Assembly (NCBI GenBank): GCA_046541875.1
Contig: JBKHCL010000002.1
Span: 5,135 to 69,134, forward strand
Length of the DNA: 64,000 nucleotides
Origin: CAZFPT01 sp046541875
GTDB lineage: Bacteria; Planctomycetota; Phycisphaerae; SM23-33
Reading direction: 5' to 3'
Positions 52,022 through 61,969 of the stretch are shown here, piece after piece. Under the pieces are notes generated by a model. It was not told the DNA's origin, did not search any database, and saw only the letters and a list, made by a program, of their open reading frames with translations. The stretch's first letter is position 1; each line of letters begins with the position of its first letter. Position numbers and translations under genes: made by a program.

Positions 52022-52081
52022 CCGCAGCATGGGCATCCCGCCCATGTCCGAAAGATCGCACGGGCAGGATACCATGCCACG
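52022..52081. repeat. REP-like palindromes, family B
   Basis: Contains CATGGGCATCCCGCCCATG and a related arm GCACGGGCAGGATACCATGC, directly after the membrane protein gene and before gpmI. Confidence 0.5.
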
Positions 52082-52208
52082 GCCGGCGCGGTAGACATCC
52101 CCCATTGCGGGTGCTAGACTTTAGCGACTCTCCCCTCGGGAGAGCGACGCCGCCCGGTGAGCGCCGGGCGATACCCCCGAACGCAAACGCTGGAAGGAAA
52201 TCGCAGCT

Positions 52209-53876
52209 ATGTCCAAGCCTCTGGTTCTTCTCATTCGCGACGGGTGGGGCATCGGGCCCGACCACGAGGGCAACGCCGTCCGCGCTGCCGACACGCCCAA
52301 CTGCGACCGCCTGCTGCAGGAATACCCCAACACGGTTCTGGAGGCGTCCGGCGAAGCCGTCGGCGTTCGGACCGGTTCGCAAGGGTCCAGCGAGGTCGGC
52401 CACCTGAACATGGGGGCAGGCCGCATCGTGGAACAGGAGATCGTCCGCGTGGACAAGATGATTCGCGACGGCTCGCTGTTCGAGTTGCCCAAGTACACCG
52501 AGGCGGTCGAGCACTGCAGGCAGAGCGGCGCGAGGTTCCACCTGATGGGACTCGTGCAGGACCAGGGCGTCCACGCCACGCAGGAGCATCTTTTCGCGTT
52601 CCTGCGGAACCTCGCCGAGGCCGGGCTGAAGAAGGAGCAGGTCTGCGTGCATTTCTTCAGTGACGGGCGAGACACCCCGCCGCGAAGCGCGATTGTGTAT
52701 CTCGACGCCCTGGAGAAGGTTATGGACGAGTGCGGCGTGGGCGTGGTCGCCAGCGTCATGGGGCGGTTCTGGGCGATGGACCGCGCGGAGAACTGGGAAC
52801 GCACCGAGATTGCCTTCAACGCGCTGACGCGCGGCGAGGCGCCGTTTACCGCATCCAGCGCAGGCGAGGCCATCGAGCAGGCCTACGCCCGGGCCGATGA
52901 GCAGATCGAGAAGAAGCAGGACAACCCCGAGACCGACGAGTTCATCCGCCCGACGCTGATCGTGGACCAGTCCGGTGAGCCCCTCGGCGTGATGCAGTCC
53001 GGGGACGCCGTCCTGCACACGAACTACCGCCAGGACCGCGCGATCCAACTGACCCAGGCCTTCGTGGAAGACGACTTTGAGGGGTTCGATCGCGATGGCG
53101 GAAAGCCCGACGTGATCTATCTCGGGCTCACGCGGTACTATGACGAGTTCAGCTCCGCACTGGTCCCGCCGATGAACATGGCCCGGCTGTTGGGGGAGGT
53201 GCTCTGCGAGAATCGGCTGCGACAGCTGCGGATCGCCGAGTTTCAGAAGTACCGCCACGTCACGAGCTTCTTCAACGGCAAGGAACTCGAACCGTTCGGC
53301 GGCGAGGACCGCGTGCAGGTCGACAGCATCACCGTGCCCGAGGATCAGAAACCCGAGATGAGCGCCTACGAGGTCACCGACCTGGTCCTCAAGGCCGTCC
53401 AAGACGGCGTGGCCGCTCTGCGGGACGAGGCTGAATCGCTGGATTACGCCCATCTGACTGTGGGCAAGGAGATGGAGGGGTTCTGCCCGGCCGAGGAGAC
53501 CTACGACGTGATCGTGGTCAACTACGCCAACGGCGACATGGTCGGACACACGGGCGTCTTCGAGGCGGCCCGCAAGGCCATCGAAGCCGTCGACGAGTGC
53601 ACAGGGAAGGTCGTGGACGCGGTGCTCGCCAAGGGTGGAACGCTGCTGGTGACGGCCGACCACGGCAATGCCGAGACCATGCTGGACCCCGAGACGGGTA
53701 GCGTGCAGACCGCCCACACCACCAGCCTCGTGGAGTGCATCCTGGTCGGCGAGGAGACGAAAAATCGCGAACTCATCGACAAGGGCAAGCTCTCGGACCT
53801 GGCTGTAACCATGCTGGAAATCCTGGGGATCGAGAAGCCCGCGGAGATGACGGCCCAGAGCCTGCTGGCCGATTAG
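52209..53876 (+). CDS. gpmI: 2,3-bisphosphoglycerate-independent phosphoglycerate mutase
   Basis: A 555-residue enzyme, slightly longer than the usual 510. Metal ligand Asp11 is in 'LIRDGWG', and the phosphorylated Ser61 in 'SSEVGHLNMGAGR', where most relatives have Asn before Ser. Later motifs are 'FSDGRDTPPRSA', 'NYRQDRAIQL', 'YANGDMVGHTG' and 'VTADHGNAETM'. It interconverts 3- and 2-phosphoglycerate. A GGAAGGAAA box precedes the ATG. Confidence 0.95.
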   Translation: MSKPLVLLIRDGWGIGPDHEGNAVRAADTPNCDRLLQEYPNTVLEASGEAVGVRTGSQGSSEVGHLNMGAGRIVEQEIVRVDKMIRDGSLFELPKYTEAVEHCRQSGARFHLMGLVQDQGVHATQEHLFAFLRNLAEAGLKKEQVCVHFFSDGRDTPPRSAIVYLDALEKVMDECGVGVVASVMGRFWAMDRAENWERTEIAFNALTRGEAPFTASSAGEAIEQAYARADEQIEKKQDNPETDEFIRPTLIVDQSGEPLGVMQSGDAVLHTNYRQDRAIQLTQAFVEDDFEGFDRDGGKPDVIYLGLTRYYDEFSSALVPPMNMARLLGEVLCENRLRQLRIAEFQKYRHVTSFFNGKELEPFGGEDRVQVDSITVPEDQKPEMSAYEVTDLVLKAVQDGVAALRDEAESLDYAHLTVGKEMEGFCPAEETYDVIVVNYANGDMVGHTGVFEAARKAIEAVDECTGKVVDAVLAKGGTLLVTADHGNAETMLDPETGSVQTAHTTSLVECILVGEETKNRELIDKGKLSDLAVTMLEILGIEKPAEMTAQSLLAD

Positions 53877-54014
53877 CAGGGAGGCCGGCGGAAAAGTCGG
53901 CCGACTACGCTGCATCTTGCGACGGGTCGTGGCGGCATTATTGTGGCAGGATGCTTTGCGATTGTCTGTGTTCGATGACCCTGTGGCGAACTTCTGAGGA
54001 AAGGAATAGGACTG

Positions 54015-54602
54015 ATGAATCGACGGATGAAGTTGTTCTCGGCGGCGGCGGTACTTCTCGCGTGGTCCGGTGTGGCGTCGGCCCACGTGGGTCACGAGGA
54101 CGCGACGTTCGGAAACGGTCTGGCTCACCCGTTCGGCGGGCTGGATCACCTTCTGGCCATGGTGGCGGTGGGGCTGCTGGGCGCCAAGTGCGGCCTGCGC
54201 TGGCGCTACCTGCTTCCGGTCAGCTTCGTGGCCGGTCTGGGCCTGGGCGGTCTGCTCGGGGCGTTCCACGTCGGTCTGCCGGCGGTGGAACTGAGTATCT
54301 CGCTGTCGGTACTGCTGTTCGGTGGGCTGCTGGCAGCTTCCACGCGCGTCTCACCTTGGGTCCTGGCGGGTATTGTGTTGGTCGCCGGAATCCCCCACGG
54401 CCACGCCCATCTTACCGAAGCCGGTGCCGGGTCGGTCGTCGGCTACGGGGTCGGCATGGTGCTGGGAAGCGCGTTGTTGCACGCCGGTGGATTGCTGCTT
54501 GGGTTGGCGATCGGCCAAGCCAAGGTCCTGCGAGACCGCTGGCAGTGGGTGGCCGGGCCGGCCATCGCTTGCGCCGGACTCTTCCTGGCCGTGACGCTGT
54601 AG
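54015..54602 (+). CDS. hupE: HupE/UreJ family membrane protein
   Basis: A 195-residue protein, signal peptide to about 23 ('SGVASAHVGHEDATF'), then six membrane helices. The motif 'HPFGGLDHLLAMVAVGL' (about 37-53) and 'GIPHGHAHL' near 127 are the HupE/UreJ signature, with His and Asp residues that bind nickel or cobalt. Members transport nickel for hydrogenase or urease. No nickel enzyme is beside it, although larE lies about 6 kb away. GAGGAAAGGAAT precedes the start. Confidence 0.9.
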   Translation: MNRRMKLFSAAAVLLAWSGVASAHVGHEDATFGNGLAHPFGGLDHLLAMVAVGLLGAKCGLRWRYLLPVSFVAGLGLGGLLGAFHVGLPAVELSISLSVLLFGGLLAASTRVSPWVLAGIVLVAGIPHGHAHLTEAGAGSVVGYGVGMVLGSALLHAGGLLLGLAIGQAKVLRDRWQWVAGPAIACAGLFLAVTL

Positions 54603-54935
54603 GAGAGTCCGTGCTACGGTAATTTCTTCTGCAGACCCCCGGCGTGGCCGAGCGATGAGTGGCGTGTTCACGGCGCTCTGTCCCCCTGCTGAGGCAGGGG
54701 CTTGCTTGTGCTTTGTGGAGGCGACCGTGGCAACGGCGATAATGGTTTGCCCGCCTGACAGGCGAGACGTCTGTCGTACTGGAGAAAAGCAAAGCCCGCC
54801 TCGGATCGCTCCGGGGCGGGCTTTTCCAAGCTTTCTATCTGGTCGGGTCCGCGGCAGATGCCCAATGCCGCAGCCCGCATGGGCAGGATGCTCATGCCAC
54901 AGAATCCTCCCGGCGAAGGGAGAATGGGTCGTCGT
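54603..54935. other. Interval with palindromes and a terminator; possible small RNA
   Basis: No protein gene is convincing. It holds CCCCTGC-TGAG-GCAGGGG near 54681-54698, a bidirectional terminator at 54791-54824, and a family-B type segment near 54876-54899. The 180 bases before the terminator lack an ORF and are GC-structured, so an untranslated RNA is possible, but no known RNA motif is recognised. Confidence 0.4.
54791..54824. terminator. Bidirectional terminator between hupE and the pfp operon
   Basis: AAAGCCCGCC (54791-54800) pairs with GGCGGGCTTT (54815-54824). T-rich tracts lie on both sides (TTTTCC to the right; TTTGCTTTTC on the - strand), so it can end transcripts from both convergent genes. 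Confidence 0.75.
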
Positions 54936-56171
54936 TTAGAACAGTTTGCCGATTTCCGGCAGGCCGCCGGTGAGCGGCTCGGCGTACTTGCGGAAGCTGC
55001 CGGTGATGTTGTTGCCGGCCTTGTTGATGAACTTCTTGGGCAGGTCCTTGGTGTGGCGGGCGACGTCGGCCAACTCGGCCCGTTCGAAGGTGATCTTGTA
55101 CTTGGTGGTCTTAGCGCGTTTCATGACGATGGTCCCGTCGATGTCACCGCGCATCGCCAGCTCGGCCGCCCTCTGTCCGCAGGTGCGGGCTTCTTCCTGG
55201 TCCACCTGCGAGGCGTACCCCGCGAAGGATCGCTGGAGATACCCGTAGGTGTCGGCCCGCACGCGGAGCTTTCGCTTGCCGCCGTCCTTGCCCTGCAGGT
55301 TGACCTCGGCCTTGATGTACTCGGCGAGGAAGTCGCCCAGGGCGCCGGACCCGGACAGTTGCACGTTGCCGTGGCTGTCGCGTTCGACGCTGTGGCCGAG
55401 ACGTTCGGCGAGGTTGACGGCCATCGGCGTGCCGGTTTCGTCGGAGATGCCCTCGGAGACGGCCACCAGGCAGCGGCCATACTTGTCGTAGCACTTCTTG
55501 ATGTCGTCGGTGAACTTCTTGATGTCGAAGGCGACCTCGGGGACGTAGACCAGGTGCGGGCCGTCCTTCTGGCGGTCGCGGCAGAGGCTGGCGGCCGCGG
55601 TGAGCCAACCGGCGTTTCGCCCCATCACGACGGATACTTTCACGCCGGGCAGGGCGGCGTTGTCGCGGTCTTCCCCGGCGAAGGCGGAGGCCACGAACCG
55701 GGCGGCCGAGCCGTATCCGGGGGTGTGGTCGGTCACGCGGAGGTCGTTGTCGATGGTCTTGGGTACGTGGAACGTTCGCAGCTCGTAGTCCGCGTCGTTG
55801 GCCATCTCGTTGACGATGCGGGCCGCGTCGGCCGAGTCGTTCCCGCCGATGTAGAAGAAGTATCGCACGTCGTTTTTCTTGAAGACCTCGAAGATCTTCT
55901 CGCAGTAGGCCTCGTCGGGCTTGTCGCGGGACGAGCCCAACGCCGAGGCGGGGGTCCCGGCGACGGCTTCGAGGGTCTTCTTGTCGACCTTGCCCAGGTC
56001 GATGAAGTCTTCCTTCACGATACCGGCCACCCCGTGGTGGGCGCCCAGGATCTTCGGGATGGATTTGCTGCCCTTGAGCGTCTCGACGACGCCCACGAGT
56101 GACTGGTTGATGACGGCTGTCGGTCCGCCGGACTGCCCGATGACCGCGTTGCCCTTGATCATTTTGCTCAT
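54936..56171 (-). CDS. pfp: 6-phosphofructokinase, PPi-type
   Basis: A 411-residue PFK-fold enzyme. The 'VPKTIDNDL' motif has the Lys found in pyrophosphate-using enzymes, where ATP-PFK has Gly. The phosphate-binding loop reads 'IGGNDSAD', rather than GGDGS (ATP) or the common GGDDS (PPi). 'PGYGSAARFVASA' and 'VVMGRNAGWLTAA' follow. It phosphorylates fructose 6-phosphate, probably reversibly and with PPi. It is 66 bp after accC, the last gene of the pepQ-accB-accC-pfp set. Confidence 0.9.
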   Translation of the reverse strand: MSKMIKGNAVIGQSGGPTAVINQSLVGVVETLKGSKSIPKILGAHHGVAGIVKEDFIDLGKVDKKTLEAVAGTPASALGSSRDKPDEAYCEKIFEVFKKNDVRYFFYIGGNDSADAARIVNEMANDADYELRTFHVPKTIDNDLRVTDHTPGYGSAARFVASAFAGEDRDNAALPGVKVSVVMGRNAGWLTAAASLCRDRQKDGPHLVYVPEVAFDIKKFTDDIKKCYDKYGRCLVAVSEGISDETGTPMAVNLAERLGHSVERDSHGNVQLSGSGALGDFLAEYIKAEVNLQGKDGGKRKLRVRADTYGYLQRSFAGYASQVDQEEARTCGQRAAELAMRGDIDGTIVMKRAKTTKYKITFERAELADVARHTKDLPKKFINKAGNNITGSFRKYAEPLTGGLPEIGKLF

Positions 56172-56237
56172 GGTTGTGTTCCTCTGTATATCGTTCGCGT
56201 TGGGGTGAATCGGCGAGGCGAGCCCGCCGCGGTGACC

Positions 56238-57581
<1,344 letters not shown>

Positions 57582-57603
57582 TCGGCGAATCCTTTCGGCC
57601 GGG

Positions 57604-58077
57604 CTACGGCTTGACGCGGAAGAGGACCTGTCCGTACTCGACGGGCTGGGCGTTCTGCACGCAGACCTCGACGATGGTTCCGGCGACCTCGGCCTTGATT
57701 TCGTTCATCACCTTCATCGCCTCGACGATGCAGACGACGGTCTCGGGGGTGACCTTGTCTCCGGAAGAGACGAACGGGTCGCTGTCCGGGGAAGGGGCCG
57801 AGTAGAACGTCCCGACCATCGGGCTGATCACCTCGATGAGGTTGTCGGCCGGTGTGGGCGCCGCCGCTTCGGTCGCCGCGGGGGCGGCCTGCTGGGCCGG
57901 TGCGGGTCCCGCCGATGCGGACATCGCCTGGGGCTGCGGGGCGGCCATCACGATGGGTTGCTCGCCCGGACCTCGCTTGAGGTGCACCCGATTGTGCTCA
58001 CCGTCGGTGATCTCCAGTTCGCTCAGGTCACACTCGACCATGAGCTTCACCATCTGTTTGATTTCTTTGATGTTCAT
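57604..58077 (-). CDS. accB: Biotin carboxyl carrier protein AccB
   Basis: A 157-residue protein: N-terminal helix ('MNIKEIKQMVKLMVECDLSEL'-like start), an Ala/Pro-rich linker (about 45-78) and the biotinyl domain (about 80-157), with 'VEAMKVMNE' (biotinylated Lys122). It carries CO2 between the acetyl-CoA carboxylase parts. It lies between pepQ and accC. Confidence 0.95.
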   Translation of the reverse strand: MNIKEIKQMVKLMVECDLSELEITDGEHNRVHLKRGPGEQPIVMAAPQPQAMSASAGPAPAQQAAPAATEAAAPTPADNLIEVISPMVGTFYSAPSPDSDPFVSSGDKVTPETVVCIVEAMKVMNEIKAEVAGTIVEVCVQNAQPVEYGQVLFRVKP

Positions 58078-58132
58078 CCGCTTCCTTGCTTCCGGCGGGG
58101 TTCCGCCACCGCCAGGCTGCCGACTTTTCCCG

Positions 58133-59257
58133 TCAGCCCAGCTTCATGGCCTCGATATCTTTCGGCAGCGAGGACAGCACGCGCTTGCCCTTCGCTGTGA
58201 CCAGTACGTCGTCTTCGATTCGCACGCCGCCGATTCCGGGCAGGTACACGCCCGGCTCGACGGTGAAAATCATCCCGCTCCGCAGACGCTCGTCGACGCG
58301 CCCGGCCACGTGAGGCCGTTCGTGAATCTCTCGGCCGATCCCGTGACCCAGCCCGTGGCCGAACGCCTCGCCGTACCCGGCGTCGTCGATGACGCTCCGG
58401 GCCGCGGCGTCTACCGTTTTGCAGGCGACGCCGCTTTTGATCGCGGCGATGGCGGCCTTCTGCGCGCGGAGCACAACCTGGTAAATGTCCGCCAATTCGG
58501 GGCGGATTGTACCGGTGAACACCACCCGGGTCAAGTCGCTGCAGTATCCCTCGACCAGGGCGCCCCAGTCGATCAGAACCGGGTCGTTCGGTTCGATCGT
58601 TCGGGCCCCGGGGCGGTAGTGCGGGCGGGACCCGTTCTCGCCGGCGGCGACGATGGTCTCAAACGCCGACCCGGCCGCGCCGCGCTGGCGCATGCGATAG
58701 TCCAACTCGGCGGCCAGCTCCTGCTCGGTGCGCCCCACGAAGGCCGATCGACCCTGGCTGAGAAGGTCGCCCATCGCGTCCTGCGCCACGGCAATGCTGC
58801 GGCGGATGGCCTTGATCTCGGCGGTGTCTTTGACCGCCCGAAGCTTGCGGATCACGTCGCTGATCGACGCGATAGACTTTCGGCCGATTTCCTTACCGAG
58901 CATCTGGTACGTCCGGGCAGTGAGGTGCATGCTCTGGATGCCCAGCGTCCCTGCCTTTCGCTGCGAGAGTTGCTCGACGATCTCGGGAAGGACATTTTGC
59001 GTGCGGACCAAAACCTCCGTTCCGCTGCATTCTTCGCCGGCCTGTTCGGCGTAGCGCGAATCGGTGATCAGAACCGCCCACTTCGCGCCGATCAGGGCGA
59101 GGCTGTCTTCTCCGGTAAAGCCGGTCAACCAACTGATATCCTCCGGCCTCGAGATGAGAAACGCATCGGCCTTGGCTTCGCGACGCATCGCCTTGACGGC
59201 GTCACGGCGACGCCGGGCATGGACGGATTCTGAGTTTCGACGGCGGGCAGCGGGCAT
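58133..59257 (-). CDS. M24 family Xaa-Pro peptidase
   Basis: A 374-residue pita-bread-fold metallopeptidase. Metal ligands are in 'VLIDWGALVEGYCSDLTR' (two Asp), 'GHGLGHGIGREIHE' (His), 'FTVEPGVYLPG' (Glu) and 'GVRIEDDVLV' (Glu). The N-terminal creatinase-like domain spans about 1-140. It probably cleaves Xaa-Pro peptides (PepQ/YpdF type). The first 24 residues are very basic. GAAAGG lies before the start. It precedes accB by 55 bp. Confidence 0.92.
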   Translation of the reverse strand: MPAARRRNSESVHARRRRDAVKAMRREAKADAFLISRPEDISWLTGFTGEDSLALIGAKWAVLITDSRYAEQAGEECSGTEVLVRTQNVLPEIVEQLSQRKAGTLGIQSMHLTARTYQMLGKEIGRKSIASISDVIRKLRAVKDTAEIKAIRRSIAVAQDAMGDLLSQGRSAFVGRTEQELAAELDYRMRQRGAAGSAFETIVAAGENGSRPHYRPGARTIEPNDPVLIDWGALVEGYCSDLTRVVFTGTIRPELADIYQVVLRAQKAAIAAIKSGVACKTVDAAARSVIDDAGYGEAFGHGLGHGIGREIHERPHVAGRVDERLRSGMIFTVEPGVYLPGIGGVRIEDDVLVTAKGKRVLSSLPKDIEAMKLG

Positions 59258-59522
59258 CGGCGGATCCTTTCAGGTCTCCAACTCGCCCAGAGCGTACCCG
59301 GTCCGGCTGTAGCGCTCAACGGGAAAGCCCCCGGCGTGATCGGCGGGTCTACGATGCGGATGCGCGGAGGATGCCCGGCCCACCTGCAACCCACCCCCGC
59401 CGGGCTTGCACCTGGAGGAATCGCTGCCCCATCGCCGGCGATCTCTTTGCTCTCGGTGGTTTGCTATTCCGGTTCCGCCCGCTATGATGCGTTCTTCACT
59501 CAAACCGAAAAGAGAGTACCTC

Positions 59523-60824
59523 ATGTCGCAGGATGTGAAGATCGTGGCGATCGGTGCGGGGAGTTATGTCTTCGGGCCGGGTGTGTTGGAAGGCATCATT
59601 CGAACCCATCGCCTCCCGGGCATCGAGCTGGCGCTGGTGGACATCGACGCGGACACACTGGCCGGGATGGCCGGCGTGGCTGAGCGTATGGGGCGCGAGG
59701 TCGGCAGCGACGTTCGCATTCACTCGCATACGGACATCGCCGAGGCGCTGGGGGGCGCGGATTTCGTGCTCTGTGCAGCCGCCATCGACCTGCGGGCCCG
59801 CTTCGCGACCGATTGCGAAATCATCACCCGCCACGATCCGACCCACGTGATTACCGAGTTCGGCGGTGTGGCGGGTCTGGCGTACTCGGCCCGGCAGATC
59901 GCTTTCATGCGGTCCATCGCCGAACAGATGAAATCCCGCTGCCCGGACGCATGGTTCCTGACCGTCTCGAACCCGCTGCCGCGGACCTGCCAGGCGATGC
60001 ACGAGTTGGGAATCCGGACGGCCGGGTTCTGCTCGGCAGCCATGGAAGGGTATGCGATGCTCTGGCGAGCCTTCGAGGATGAGGAGATCCGATTCCCCTT
60101 CACCGCGGCCCGGGAGCGTTGGGACGTGACGATGGGCGGGCTGAACCACTTCAGTTGGGTACATCGTCTGATCGATCGCAAGAGCGGGCGCGATGACCTG
60201 CCCGAGCTGATCCGCCGCCTCAACGCCGGCGCCACGACAGGTTGGCCCAACAGCGACCGCATCAGCCGTCAGGTCGGGGCGCTGCTGGTGCCCAACGACC
60301 ATCACACGCAGGACTTCCTGCCGCGGCGCGAGAATGCGGTCAATCGCGACCACGCTTCGCACGGGGGCGAGTCGCAGCGGCGCGAACGGATCGACACGCT
60401 TCGTGCGGTCGCTTCGGGCGAGCTGCCACTGGAGACGGTCACGGATCAGGCCTCCTGGGAGAAACCGGTGGATATGATCGCCGGGCTGCTGGGAGTAAGC
60501 GAGGTGTCCTACGACGCGTTGAACCTCGCCAACGCAGGCCAGGTTCCTCAGCTGCCGCGTGGCGTGTTCGTGGAGACCTCCGCCCACGTCACGCCGAATG
60601 GGCCTCAACCCGAGCAATTGGAGCTGCCCGAGGCGGTTCTGGCGTATCTCAAACCGTCGGCCGACCAGCACGACGCGATCGTCAAAGCCTGCCTCGCCCG
60701 CAGCCGGGCGGCGCTGCTGGACTGCCTCGCCGATGAGCCGACCGTGACGGATCCGGACGCCTGCCGGGCTGCCCTGAGCGAATGTTTGGATGCCCACGAA
60801 GACCTGCTGGACGAGTGGAGTTGA
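59523..60824 (+). CDS. Glycoside hydrolase family 4 enzyme
   Basis: A 433-residue NAD-dependent GH4 enzyme. It has the Rossmann loop 'VKIVAIGAGSYVFGP', 'SNPLPRTCQAMHELG', the metal Cys in 'TAGFCSAAMEG' and metal His in 'MGGLNHFSW'. GH4 enzymes cut alpha- or beta-galactosides, glucuronides or phospho-glycosides by a redox mechanism with Mn2+. The usual 'GxCH' reads 'GFCS' here, so the sugar specificity is uncertain. ATG 59523 is the conserved start with AAAAGAGAG upstream; longer frames are not supported. Confidence 0.88.
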   Translation: MSQDVKIVAIGAGSYVFGPGVLEGIIRTHRLPGIELALVDIDADTLAGMAGVAERMGREVGSDVRIHSHTDIAEALGGADFVLCAAAIDLRARFATDCEIITRHDPTHVITEFGGVAGLAYSARQIAFMRSIAEQMKSRCPDAWFLTVSNPLPRTCQAMHELGIRTAGFCSAAMEGYAMLWRAFEDEEIRFPFTAARERWDVTMGGLNHFSWVHRLIDRKSGRDDLPELIRRLNAGATTGWPNSDRISRQVGALLVPNDHHTQDFLPRRENAVNRDHASHGGESQRRERIDTLRAVASGELPLETVTDQASWEKPVDMIAGLLGVSEVSYDALNLANAGQVPQLPRGVFVETSAHVTPNGPQPEQLELPEAVLAYLKPSADQHDAIVKACLARSRAALLDCLADEPTVTDPDACRAALSECLDAHEDLLDEWS

Positions 60825-60890
60825 CCGCCAAGCGGCCTGGCGGTGGGGAAGATTGTTTCAAGACTGAACACGACGCCCGCCGTTGCCGAT

Positions 60891-61739
60891 ATGAGCAGAC
60901 CGATGAGCAACTGGATTGACGAACTTCCCGAGGAACTCAGCGACAAGGCCGCCGCCTGCCTGGCGGTGCTGCGCATGCTGCGCAGTGTGGTCATCGGCTA
61001 CTCCGGCGGGACAGACTCGACACTGCTGACCGCCCTGGCGCTGGAGGCGCTGGGGGCGAAGAACGTGATCGCCGCGATGGCGACCGGGCCGATTTTCCCC
61101 TCGACCGAGCAGCAACTGGGCCGACAGATCGCCGAGAAGCTCGGGGTCGAGCTGGTCTCTTTCAACGTCCGTCCGATGGACGACGCAGTGTTCGTCGCCA
61201 ATCCGCCCGACCGCTGCCTGCACTGCAAGAAGTTGATCTTCCACATCATCCGGGACCTGGCCGGCGGGCGGGGCGTGAATGTCATCTGCAGCGGCACAAA
61301 CGCCGACGACCCGGGCGATTATCGACCCGGACTCAAGGCCGAGAAGGAACTGCAGGTGCGTCAGCCTCTGCTGGAGGCCGGTCTGAGCAAAGCCGACGTC
61401 CGCGAGATCAGTCGGGCGATGGGGCTGGAAACCGCCGAGTTGCCCGCCCAGGCGTGCCTCGCCAGTCGCATTCCGTACGGCCGGAAGATCACCGCCCAGA
61501 AGCTCGAACGCATCGACCGGGTCGAAGAGCGTCTCCGCGAACTGGGCCTGGGGCAGGTTCGGCTGCGCGATCACGACCCGATCGCCCGCGTGGAGTTCAA
61601 TCCAGCCCAAATCCCCGAAGCCGTCCGGTACGCCAAAGAGATCATCGCCGCCGTCAAGGCGGAGGGCTACCGCTATGTGACGCTGGACCTGGAAGGCTAC
61701 CGCACCGGCTCGCTCAACGAAGAACTTCCTCCACGGTAG
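60891..61739 (+). CDS. larE: LarE-type sulfur transferase
   Basis: A 282-residue PP-loop protein, 'VIGYSGGTDSTLLTALAL' (PP-loop near 38-43), 'DRCLHCKKLIF' (Cys109/112) and 'AQACLASRIPYGRKI' (Cys189). LarE gives sulfur to the nickel-pincer nucleotide cofactor, either by sacrificing a Cys like Cys189 or through a cluster bound by three Cys. The C-terminal 'RVEFNPAQIPEAVRYAKEII' is typical. No larB or larC is nearby. ATG 60891 is used here; a GTG at 60843 would add 16 residues. Confidence 0.9.
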   Translation: MSRPMSNWIDELPEELSDKAAACLAVLRMLRSVVIGYSGGTDSTLLTALALEALGAKNVIAAMATGPIFPSTEQQLGRQIAEKLGVELVSFNVRPMDDAVFVANPPDRCLHCKKLIFHIIRDLAGGRGVNVICSGTNADDPGDYRPGLKAEKELQVRQPLLEAGLSKADVREISRAMGLETAELPAQACLASRIPYGRKITAQKLERIDRVEERLRELGLGQVRLRDHDPIARVEFNPAQIPEAVRYAKEIIAAVKAEGYRYVTLDLEGYRTGSLNEELPPR

Positions 61740-61969
61740 ATGGCCGGGGCGCATACATCGGCCGCCACGCCGGGGAGGGTGAAGCAGACCAAGGGCTGAC
61801 CCGGCGAAGCGGCCTTCATTGCTCATCTACAGAAATTGTACGCATCACGCATGCATCTGCCCCAATTCCGCTGACCAGAAACAGCAGAGGCCCTCGATCA
61901 AAGAACCGGCCCGTGGGCGTCCAGGGACACCCACGTCGGCCGGCGACACAGTACGTAAGGGTCAGGTCA

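Noticed and set aside
59270..59524. 84-codon - strand frame between the M24 peptidase and the GH4 gene
   Set aside because: No ribosome site or domain; the region is the divergent promoter interval.
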